From contig OY987247.1 of NCBI GenBank assembly GCA_963920765.1, positions 434,001-498,000 of the forward strand: a DNA stretch of 64,000 nucleotides. The letters are read 5' to 3'. A program made the position numbers and the translations under genes. This document shows, in pieces, positions 1-15,950 of the stretch (position 1 is its first letter; the number at the start of each line of letters is the position of its first letter). This stretch comes from Ulota crispa (Eukaryota > Streptophyta > Bryopsida > Orthotrichales > Orthotrichaceae). Under the pieces are notes generated by a model. The model was not told the DNA's origin. It saw only the letters and a program-made list of their open reading frames with translations, and ran no database searches.

Positions 1-940
1 TCCAATCCGGGTGTTTCGAATGGGCCCCCATTTTCTCAAGCAGAGTGTAATTAATTACCCAGGGCTTGACAATTGGTGTACTCGGCGACTATTACCAAAA
101 CTAGAGTTGCCACTGCCTGGTGGCTAAAAGAAATACCACATGGCGCACGCCACGTCTGTTCCTCTGCCACCCTTTGGGGCTGAAATGAGATGGAGTTGGT
201 TGATGTCCTTTCAAACTTGCCAGGCTTTTGGAATTTCGAACCTTTATCATAAGTCGCTTCCAGAGTTTTGGCGCTTTGTTTTGGATCTTGAGTTTTGGGT
301 GGAATCAAGAATTCTATGAATGCCTTGGAATTTCCTTGGAATGGATGATTTTGCAAGCAAGGAGAGATGAGGTGGGGGTGTCTGTTGCGTCCTTGTAAGC
401 GCTGATCCCTTTCTCGGGGTGCTGGACGCCTTTGACCGTTTGGTGATTGGTTTTCCATGGTTCCATATGGTTATGCTGCCAATACTGGTATTTTGCCTAT
501 CTTTGTGCTTTGGCGATAAAACCGAAAATTCAAGCTGAAGGAACAATCTTTTCCTTGGTCGGGGCGCGGTCAGACCGCAATGTTCTCTTTGTCGATTTTT
601 GTGCGATACAGTCAGTTGGGTTTAGGGAAAATTTGATGAATACCCCTGAAGTTTGCTGTATTGTACAGATACTCCTGATTTTTCAGAAATTACACAAATA
701 CCCTTGGACCATGAATTTTAGGCAGTTTTTTTTGTTGTGCTCACCACTTCCTTATCCTTTGTGCGCATGCAAAACAAGAAAGAACGAGCGTGCTCATGAA
801 GGGCGAAGCTATCCACTTTGAAAGTGTAAAAGTTCTATAAAATTTCTAAAGAAATTTCATAGCCATTTTTGTTTAGGATTGGATGACCGTAACTACAATG
901 TTGCCAGAAAAGAACCCTTGTTAGGTCTATCAGTGTTAAC
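1..940. other. Window edge, no assignable gene
   Basis: A 135-codon frame on the minus strand (51-458) and a 124-codon frame on the plus strand (447-821) overlap sequence of balanced composition, but neither shows a recognisable domain, signal or repeat. The neighbouring NUP62-like fragment suggests duplicated and decayed genic DNA. It may be the end of a feature outside the window. Confidence 0.3.
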
Positions 941-1153
941 ATTGCAATTGCATTAGTTGGCTTTGGCACAATTCCTCTATTGATGGGAAGGAAGATTGCT
1001 ACTTAGGCATTTGGTATGTCTTTGAGAACACCCACAGTTGGTGCCCCTTCAAGTGCTTTTGGTGCTTCACTTGTCTTATCGTTTGCTTTTTCTTTGTTGC
1101 AAATGAATCTTGTAACCTCTACCTTCCTTTCTAAATTTTCTTTTGGGTAACCC
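941..1153 (+). pseudogene. Decayed NUP62 exon 2 fragment
   Basis: The sequence follows NUP62 31341-31557 in order: GGCTTTGGCACAA, GGAAAGATTGCTAC-like, GGTGCCCCTTCAAGT, GTTTGCTTTTTCTTTG and TTTTCTTTTGGG have clear counterparts. It carries an in-frame stop (TACTTAGGCATTTGG where the gene has TACTCCGGCATCTGG) and many substitutions. Similarity begins before the exon 2 acceptor (ATTGCA), so it is a genomic and not a spliced copy. A short match at 1841-1862 (TTAGGGTTGGGAGGTCA) may be its continuation beyond later insertions. Confidence 0.75.
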
Positions 1154-1295
1154 TAAACCAGCGTCTGGAGAGACATTTTGACTTCTTGGCTAAAATAAAG
1201 TATTTCCTATTTTTAACCAATTTTCATCAATCAAATATTTTCTATTTACTTTATAGTATATTATTATTTGTATTTTGGTTTTTTAATGTTTTTTA

Positions 1296-1707
1296 GGGGA
1301 TTGATATGTGTACCACATCCTTTCAGCTATTATACCACACCCCTGGGATAAATTTTAGATTTCTACCATCAAAAAGCTGAATTTGAGAATTTGGAATTTA
1401 GATTTGGACTCAGAGACAATGATTTAATCTAGAATCATAAAAAGGTTGTTATTGAACAACACCCAATGAAAAACTTATTTTTTTTATAAACAAAAATAAA
1501 AATAATACTTTTTCCTTGAGGTAAACTTTTTCAATGGGTGTTGTTCAATTTCAACCTTTGTTTAATAGTTCTAAACAAAATCAAGGTCTCTAAGTCCAAA
1601 TCTAAATTCCAAATTCTCAAATTCAACTATATGATGGTAGAAATCTAAAATTTACCCCGCAGATATGATAGAACACCTGAAAGGGTGTAGTACACATATC
1701 AATCCCC
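1296..1707. mobile_element. Long-TIR foldback MITE with TTTA target duplication
   Basis: The ends read GGGGATTGATATGTGTACCA and, inverted, GGGGATTGATATGTGTACTA. Pairing continues inward through most of the 412 bp (for example GAGAATTTGGAATTTAGATT with its complement). TTTA stands immediately outside both ends (1292-1295 and 1708-1711), a perfect 4-bp target duplication. It has no coding content; superfamily is uncertain. Confidence 0.88.
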
Positions 1708-2473
1708 TTTACTTTAATTTTAAATTTGACAAATTTTTAGCTGATAATTTCAAACTCAACTAGCTTTTTGCAATTGAAACAGGTTGACAACACACTAAAT
1801 GTCGATTCTCCCTAGATATTGCTCTAAACATCCCATTGTTTTAGGGTTGGGAGGTCACTCCACCCTTGTCCCAATCCCGTCATGAGCAGCTACAATGACA
1901 AGTCCCTAGTCTAGATATACTTTAAAAACTCAACAAGTGTTGCACTTGTTGCCACTCAAGATTGTCAACTATAATTGTTTCTAGAGTTCCGTATCTAACT
2001 TATTTGATATCGGAAATTAGCTCTTGTTCCAGATATCGTTTATCCATCTTGATGAAAAATGACTATTTCGACAAAAAAGTTGAGGTTATAGTAAAGGACA
2101 AGATTTAAAAATAATAATCTAATCACATTATTTGTCTCCACTTTCTTTTGAGTTTTCCATGGACTTTTTTTTTTTTGTAGAAGTGCAAGTTATTTGATAT
2201 TTCTGTAACAAGCGGTACATGCATGATTTTTGTTACACTAAGGTTGAAATCCTTTGAATTTTGTTTGTTTATTGCATGGAAATTCAAGAACTGAAATTTG
2301 AAATTTTTTTTCTAGTGTTTGCAAGAGTTTATCGCTTCATAAAAGGTTTGACAAAGAACTGTTTGAATACTTTCAAAAATTGGTATTATAGAGAATCTCT
2401 AAAAACTGTATGCAACATGTCTAAATGGATTGGCGTTGCGTTCAGTATATTTAATTAATCCCTAAATGTCAAT

Positions 2474-2603
2474 CACTTCAAAGAAATCATAGTCAAATCT
2501 ACAAAAAGTTGACAAAGATTGTGACCTATTCTATAGTATATTGTAGACTAAGTCACAATTTTTGTCAACTTTTTGTAAATTTGACCATGGTTTCCTTGTA
2601 GTG
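2474..2603. mobile_element. 130-bp CACTA-type MITE, divergent copy
   Basis: The same length and inner palindrome as the copies at 2756-2885 and 2934-3063 (AGATTGTGACCTA...TAGTCACAATTTTTGTCAA). The left end has decayed to CACTTCAAAG, while the right end keeps CTTGTAGTG. Confidence 0.8.
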
Positions 2604-2755
2604 CTGCAAGGTAGACAGGTTTCATTTGTTGCATATCAAAAAGCACTATGTAGGATGGAGAAAAACCATTTCCCATTTGATTTCTTTTGGAAATGATCAT
2701 GAGGACATGGTCTATCATAAAAAGTAAAAAAAAAAACTCATTCATTGCACAAACT

Positions 2756-2885
2756 CACTACAAGAAAATCATAGTTGAATTTACAAAAAGTTAACAAAGA
2801 TTGTGACCTAATCTATAGTACATTGTAGATTAGGTCACAATCTTTGTCAAATTTTTGTAAATTCAACCATGGTTTTCTTGTAGTG
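2756..2885. mobile_element. 130-bp CACTA-type MITE, tandem copy 1
   Basis: The ends are CACTACAAGAAAA and TTTTCTTGTAGTG, the classic terminal sequence of plant CACTA (En/Spm) elements. The interior is a near-perfect palindrome around TAGATTAGGTCACAATCTTTG. Together with flanking DNA it is duplicated in tandem at a spacing of 178 bp. Confidence 0.92.
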
Positions 2886-2933
2886 ATTTTGTCTAGGTAA
2901 CTCAAAAAAAAAAACTCATTCATTGCACAAACT

Positions 2934-3063
2934 CACTACAAGAAAATCATAGTTGAATTTACAAAAAGTTAACAAAGATTGTGACCTAATCTATAGTACA
3001 TTGTAGATTAGGTCACAATCTTTGTCAAATTTTTGTAGATTCAACCATGGTTTTCTTGTAGTG
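2934..3063. mobile_element. 130-bp CACTA-type MITE, tandem copy 2
   Basis: Almost identical to copy 1 at 2756-2885, with one visible substitution near the right end (GTAGATTC for GTAAATTC). About 48 bases of flank, ACTCATTCATTGCACAAACT and the A run, are shared, so the pair arose by tandem duplication after insertion. Confidence 0.92.
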
Positions 3064-3182
3064 ATTTTGTCTAGGTAACTCATATCATGAGAAGATTTAC
3101 AAACATGGTGTTAGGTCCTATGCTACCCTTCTTGCAATTTTCATGAGGACATCATGCACTATTTGACTTTTGCAAATTTTAA

Positions 3183-4041
3183 CCCTTAAACTCAGTTGAG
3201 GCCATTTGTGACTTTTGGATGATTGGATACTTTTGTAAATAGTGGAATAACACTATTTTGCATCCAAAATTTTGTAGGGACATGAAGAATGGGATTGAGT
3301 GTAATATGTGGATAAGTTTTGCGTGCACTATGTTCACAAAAGGGTCTCACTTGCCAATTGACTAATAAAGACGAATAGTGGTGCAATGTATTTTAAGTTA
3401 TGAGAATATTTTTACCAAAACTCAATATGAATCATTAAAATGATGTGTTTTGAGTATGAGCATAAATATCAATAGAAAGTTTACCAAATCTAGTGTCTTC
3501 AATACTTTGAGTTTTTGAAAAAAATCAAGTTTTGAAATTTTTATAATTATCACAAGTTGAATATCTATTACCATAGGATTGGTATTTTTTCTAATTTTAC
3601 TAACATGGTTAGAAAAATTCCACCATGATGGTTTTCATTGAGATTTACATCTGTGGTAAAAAAATTGGCATAGTTGAACATGTTTTATAGTTGATAATAA
3701 TTTCTTTAACATTCACTAGTAGAATACTTTGTTGAGTCAACATAAACTACTTGATATTTCCTTGCTTTCAACACAAAAATTTGCTTTAGAAGCAAGGAAA
3801 TATGAAGTAGTTTATGTTGACTTCAACAAAATTTCCTACTAGTGATTCATTTCAAAGAATTACTATAACTTCAAAATTTCACCAAAATCTATGAATATTT
3901 TTTTGACATGTAGTGTGCACTTACCTTTTTCTACGAAATTTATAATATTGAATTTTGATGTTACTTACAGTGTTAAATAAATTCTAGAAGGTGATTGTAG
4001 TTCCATATAAAATCCATGGTAGTAGGTCCATCTTTTAAGGG
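3183..4041. mobile_element. TTAA-flanked element (piggyBac-like ends), 859 bp
   Basis: TTAA at 3179-3182 is followed by CCCTTAAA. At the right, TTTAAGGG is followed by TTAA at 4042-4045. The TIR is short. A CACTA-type MITE (3714-3844) is nested inside. No transposase is recognisable. Confidence 0.6.
3714..3844. mobile_element. 131-bp CACTA-type MITE with ATT target duplication
   Basis: The ends are CACTAGTAGAA and the complement of CACTAGTAGGAAA; the arms pair through CAACATAAACTACTT and TTTCCTTGCTT. ATT flanks both sides (3711-3713 and 3845-3847), the 3-bp duplication expected of CACTA elements. A second copy lies at 15819-15950. Confidence 0.92.
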
Positions 4042-4859
4042 TTAAAAATAGTATTATAATGTGTGAGCACTTGCTAGTCTATGTCCAAGGAGAACCAACT
4101 TTTAGTTACAAACTAGCTAATTTTTTTTAGGATTGCCAAACTGAAATGAGAGTTAATGGATTTACTTTTGACCCTAAAAGCATAGTTTTAGGAAATCAGC
4201 CGTATAACAATTTAAGCTTCTGGGATTTAGCCAAATAGCACTTGCAGATGAGGAAATAGGCCAAGTGAATTTTAAAATTAAGGAAAATTATCCCATGAAC
4301 AATTTTGTGATAAGGAAAGTTTTCTAACCTTCTAAACAAAAATAAGAGGTTGTTTGAACATGTGAAGAGAACATGTAGGGCATGATTATTTGGAGGTTGG
4401 AGTCATAGTCTTCAAATGTGTTATCCTAATCTACTTGAATTGTCTAACTTGGATAGAGTTCAATGTATTAATGTAGCTACTTGTGAATGCTTTTTCTATT
4501 CAAAATTTGATATAAAATAGAGCTAATAATAAACTTACATCAAGGAATTTAGAAATAATGATAAGAATTACTTTGGAAGGACCATATGTGATTTTTGATA
4601 ATATAACTTTTGAAGCAATTCATTTTTGGAAAAATGATGTTTTGTATATCTCTACTCTAATTTATCCAAATATTTGACCTCAAGGTTAGATGATAGTTGT
4701 AAAGAATTTTTTGGAAAGCATCATGTAAAGAAATTTGACTTGCATGTCTTCTTGATGTACTAACTAGACTCCAAAAAATGTGTGAATTTACAATTTATAA
4801 GTCAAATATTTTCTTAAAACTAAACTTTTGGTTCCAACATGGTGGGACTTGTCTTGGTC

Positions 4860-5085
4860 CACTAGAAGAAAAACAAGGATAAATGACTGCCACAAACTGA
4901 AACGACTAGGTCACTAGAACTGCCTTGCAACTACGCAAACAATTGCACAATAGCTGCACGACTAGATTGTAGTTGTGCAAATGTTGTGCAATTATTGTAC
5001 AGTTGTTTGTGGAGTTGCAAGGCAGTTCTAGTGACCTAGTCATTGCAAGTTGTGGCAGTCATTTATCCTTGTTTTTCTTCTAGTG
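4860..5085. mobile_element. 226-bp CACTA-type MITE with GTC target duplication
   Basis: The ends are CACTAGAAGAAAAACAAGGA and its exact complement; the arms stay nearly perfect through ATAAATGACTGCCAC and TTGCAAGGCAGTTCTAGTGA. GTC flanks both ends (4857-4859 and 5086-5088). It has no coding content. Confidence 0.94.
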
Positions 5086-5287
5086 GTCTAAATCCAACCT
5101 AGGATCTTTGAGCAAAAGGAGTCAACAATTAATCACTCTAAAGTATCAAGAAATGATTAGGTTGTTACTACCTCAATCATAGTTGTATTTTGGTATAAAA
5201 TGCACTTGGAAAGCAAAAGATGTATTTTTTTGCAACATTTGTAGGAAAAAAGAAATCTAATAAAATTCACTAAAATTCATATTTTAA

Positions 5288-6194
5288 CCCTTTAACGACC
5301 ACAACCATTTTCACAAAATCCACTAAAAACAAGAGCTGTAAACTTAAATTTGGAATTGACTCAAATATGGATCCATTTTCAATTATCCAATTGTACAAAT
5401 GGGAAGTACAACTTGATTATTGTAAAGCACCAAAATTTCAACTAGATCTATTGTTGGAGGTGAAATATTATAATGATTGAGTGAGCCGTATGCAGAAAAT
5501 CTCTTCTATTTCATTCTTGTTTAGTTTTGAATGTTAACCTTTCATGCAAGCTTTGATTGAGAAGAGCCTTACATTTCTAAAAAGCAAGGTTTCCCACCTT
5601 TCCAACAAGACTAGTTTCATACAAAATAGACAAAAATAGCAATCACAAGGTGTAGCTAAGTGCACAAAAAGGGTCAAAAACCTCACTTTCTTTGCTACCT
5701 TAAAACGGTTCTACAAGAAATTTGATAATTATTATGGGAAATCCAATTGGTGAAAACAATCAAGAATTGGCCTTAAATGTAGGATGACAAATTTTAAAGC
5801 TAAAATGACAACAACATTTTAGTAGATCTTCAAATACTACAATTATACCACTATCATATAAGAAAACAATACAAGCGTATTTCTTAAGCAATTTGAAATT
5901 TTTTAGAAATGTGCAATTGAAATTTGACATTCTTCTTGCATACTTGATGTATTGTGTTGTTGCTTTGATCCATCTTTGACAAAAAATGGATAAGTATTTT
6001 GAAGCCATGCCATATAAACACCATTATTTATCAACTAACATACCCAATTGCATTGTTATTTTTTTAGATGGATGCAAACTTCTTGTGATCACATGCATAC
6101 TTCAAGACCAAATTCCAAATTATTGAGCTATTTCAACCTACAGGCCAAAAACCACTCCTAGCGACCAAAATATGGTCGCATGGTCCTTAAAGGG
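5288..6194. mobile_element. TTAA-flanked element (piggyBac-like ends), 907 bp, intact
   Basis: TTAA (5284-5287) CCCTTTAACGACCA at the left; the right end is the complement of CCCTTTAAGGACCA, then TTAA (6195-6198). A diverged copy of nearly the whole element is at 24128-25029. An 82-codon frame on the minus strand (5760-6008) is partly conserved in that copy but shows no transposase motif. Confidence 0.8.
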
Positions 6195-7107
6195 TTAACC
6201 AAACTGATTTTCCAAGCTTAGAAAATCAATTGAGTGAAAAGAAAAATCAATAGTTATTGGTTGACAAAAAAATAAAAATAAAAAAACCTGTCTGTGACAC
6301 GACTAGTTAAAAAAATAATCCAAATAAACCAAAAAAGAGTAAGAAATGTGACAAGTTTTATGAAAGACCTCCTGGGGCTGACAAGTTGCCACACCATTGT
6401 AGTGCGACTATATAGTACAATACTGGAAAGAAAGAGTACAGAAGTCCCTCTCATGGCATTCATAAAAGTTGGTGTAATAAAGAATATAATTGGTATTTTA
6501 TTCTCAGATTTTTTGTATGTGATCCTTGTGCAATTGCAATTTTAGTTACAAAAAATCAAAAATCATGTTTTTGGTAAATGGTTTTGTGTCAAAATCATGG
6601 TTTTACAAGAAAGTTGATTAAAAAACATTGGTGATGAATTTTTGAGATTGGATTGCATAGATATGTAGGAAATATGCATATGCACATCTTTGTTTCAAAT
6701 AAACATTTCCAAAAAATTTCAAAATTCCTTCTATAGAGATTTAAATGTTAGGGTGATCATGACCAAATTCAGTAAAATATATATATATATTTTTATGAAA
6801 GTTAGTTTTTGTTATTTGACTCATACATTGTGATTAAGTTTGTACCTTTAAAACATGATGATATGTTTATTTTGCCAAAAACTAATTTATTTATAGTACA
6901 AACTTCTCTGAATCCCATAAGAGAGACTAATGTACTCTTTCTTCAAGGTATTGTATAGTATAGTAGCGGAGGCAGTCATGTTGACTAGCCAAGCATTTAG
7001 GGGGTTAACCCTTAAAGGTTGGATGGATCACCGTGGCTTGCCTTGCTTGTAGTAGTTTACAGTGTTTAGCACATGGGCACGAGTAGTATTGCTTCAAAAA
7101 GTCAGAA

Positions 7108-7262
7108 AAGTCAATAGTGCATGGTGCCCTCATGAAAATTGCAAGAAAGGTAGCTTGAGAGCTAACACCATGTTTCTGAATCTTATCAGAATTTGGGCTA
7201 CAAAAAAAAATGAATGAGTCTCAAGAGATAATTTTTTATCTTCCATGATAGACCATATGTTA
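7108..7262 (-). repeat. Inverted copy of the 2700-3172 region
   Basis: Read on the minus strand this segment matches the plus strand at about 2709-2745 (ATGGTCTATCAT...ACTCATTCAT) and 3085-3172 (AACATGGTGTTAG...TTCTTGCAATTTTCATGAGG...CATGCACTATT). It lacks the two 130-bp MITEs present in the left arm and so shows the pre-insertion state. Confidence 0.8.
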
Positions 7263-7662
7263 ATGGCCACTTCTGAAAAAAAAAATCAGATGAAAAACAA
7301 CTTTTGTCTGAATCACAGAATCTTTTTTTCAGAGCCGGAGGACGTTTTTCGTCCTCCTCGACGTTTAGGGGTTTAGGAAATCATCTGGCATAACCTTATA
7401 AGCTTAGTGCAAAGCGTAATTAAGTTAGACATCGACGGGTTAACTTGGCAACATAACATGTGAGTTAGTTTGCTCCGTGCTCCGTGCTCGTGCTCCGAGC
7501 GCAGGAGCTCGTCTTCGTCTCTGTGACTCTGGCTGTGTAAAGTTTCATGTGTCACTTTGTGGACAGGCGCTGTGTGGTCGGGGCTTTGACGTCGTCGTCG
7601 TCGGAGGCGTCTCTCGGTGCTTCCAACTGACTTTGTGAGATTTCCCCTTCCTTCCTTCGGCC
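7191..7662 (+). promoter_or_regulatory. 5' flank and probable 5' UTR of DEX1
   Basis: This interval lies between the repeat block and the DEX1 start codon. From about 7440 the base composition shifts from AT-rich to balanced and CG-containing, as expected near a plant transcription start. A perfect 8-bp stem with a 5-base T loop (GGAGGACG/CGTCCTCC) lies at 7337-7357. No clear TATA box could be assigned. Confidence 0.4.
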
Positions 7663-14397
<6,735 letters not shown>

Positions 14398-15092
14398 TCC
14401 AGAATTTTTTTCTCATTTTCTAGTGATTTTAGTGAGTTGTTGCTGACGGGAGCTACCCTTGTATCTATAGAATGCGAAACAGTCCATGATCCAGAGAACT
14501 CTGTTCCACATAGATTTGTGTATAGTTTTGGAACTTTGGCTTTTTCAGATTTCTTCCTGATTGTAGAAATGCTCATGACTACTCTCAGAAACAGTCTTTG
14601 TGAATGCTTGGGTAGCAATTGCACTGAACCCGTGAGTCATTCTACCCTCTACCCTGCACTTGTTATCTTCCCTTTTTTGGGCACCTACCTGTCTTAGCTG
14701 AGTTCGTGTTCATTGGAATTGTTGGAATTGCAGTTTAAAAACTACTAGAATTGAGGTGACCTTTTTAGATGCATTTCATGCATGTGGGCATTTAATATTA
14801 ACCCTGCGTAATTCGCAATGGACCAAAATTCTGTGATGAAAATATTTCAGATAACGCCAAAATTTGTTTTGACTGGAGAGCATTGTATATGTAGTAGGAG
14901 GTCAATGATTAACAAAATTGAAGAGACCCTTAAACTTATCCAAAACACTTGAACTCTAAACCTGGCAAAAAAAACACGAGGCACCAAATATTGTACCTAA
15001 TTTTGCAAGAGCACGGGTTATTTATGCGCTGTTCTAAGGGACATCAATATGGTAGACCTAAGTTCTCCATTAATGAGCAGAAACAAGTCATA
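14398..15092 (+). other. DEX1 3' flank, no gene seen
   Basis: Probable 3' UTR runs over the first few hundred bases (balanced composition, frequent T runs) and then gives way to AT-rich intergenic DNA. Short open frames here have no recognisable motif. No tRNA or other RNA gene was noticed. Confidence 0.5.
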
Positions 15093-15390
15093 AGGTAGGA
15101 GCACCCCTAAGCGTCAAGCTAAGGGTTTTCAACATGATGAGTATCAATAAACAACTAGCAAATTATAGGATCCTATTAGGAACAAAAAAATATTGAGTTT
15201 GCACATTTGAATGTATTATTTGGAGAATAAGTTGTGAATTTTTAAAGAGCAAATTGCCATTGCACCCATAACCACTTTCAAGATTTCATGTTCACATGCT
15301 ATACATCCTTGTCTATTCATTTCCATAGATTTTCCAAGATTTTAGAGGTGACAGTTATGGGGACAGTGACATTTATAGGTGTTCCTACCT
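15093..15390. mobile_element. TA-flanked MITE, AGGTAGGAGC family, copy A
   Basis: The left end is AGGTAGGAGCACCCCTAAGC; the right end is the complement of AGGTAGGAACACC. TA lies outside both ends. The interior (GGGTTTTCAACATGATGAGT, ACAAACTAGCAAATTATAGG-like) is shared with the copies at 23511, 41395 and 63275. It is Tc1/mariner (Stowaway)-like with no coding content. Confidence 0.9.
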
Positions 15391-15818
15391 TACTCAATTA
15401 GTCATATTCAATTACGTAGACAATCAATTTCACTATTCACATGCAAAATCTCTCATTCTTTGTTAATTTTGATATAAATATGCTATTTTATAGAGTATGA
15501 TGCACTTTTTACTTATCACTAATTGTGGCTTCAAACTTGCAAAAACATCATGTGTGGTATTTTTCTACACTATCATTGTTGTGTGATATTTTTGTGAATA
15601 CAATTGAACTCCTGTAAACTAATATCTCACCCGTTCCAACACTACCCACCAAGGTTTTTATTTTTGGCCACAAGATGCCAGTTTTGCCCAATGTACTTTT
15701 TTCCCTCCACATATGCACCAATGTGGAGAGGACAACATAGGGCTTTGTTGCCAAAAAAAAAAACCCTGCTACCCACCCCACTATAACCTCCACAAATTAG
15801 TGTACCCCCCAGTCCCAT

Positions 15819-15950
15819 CACTAGTAGAAAACTTTGTTGAAGTCAACATAAACTACTTCATCTTTCCTTGCTTTTAACACGGAAATTTGCATTAGAAGCA
15901 AGGAAATATGAAGTAGTTTATGTTGATTTCAACAAATTTTTCTACTAATG
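15819..15950. mobile_element. CACTA-type MITE, second copy of the 3714 family
   Basis: The left end is CACTAGTAGAAAACTTTGTT and the arms pair through GAAGTAGTTTATGTTG. The right end is slightly decayed (CTAATG for CTAGTG). The 3-bp flanks are CAT and CAC, an imperfect duplication. Confidence 0.88.

Noticed and set aside
51-458. 135-codon minus-strand frame at the window edge as a gene
   Set aside because: No recognisable motif and no splice-joined extension was found; kept only as unassigned sequence.
5760-6008. Minus-strand frame starting MASKYLSIF, with a similar frame at 24659-24853, as a possible conserved transposase piece
   Set aside because: About 11 of 59 residues differ for roughly 24 base changes in about 180, which looks neutral, and no DDE or other transposase motif is visible. 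The similarity is explained by the two DNA copies of the element.
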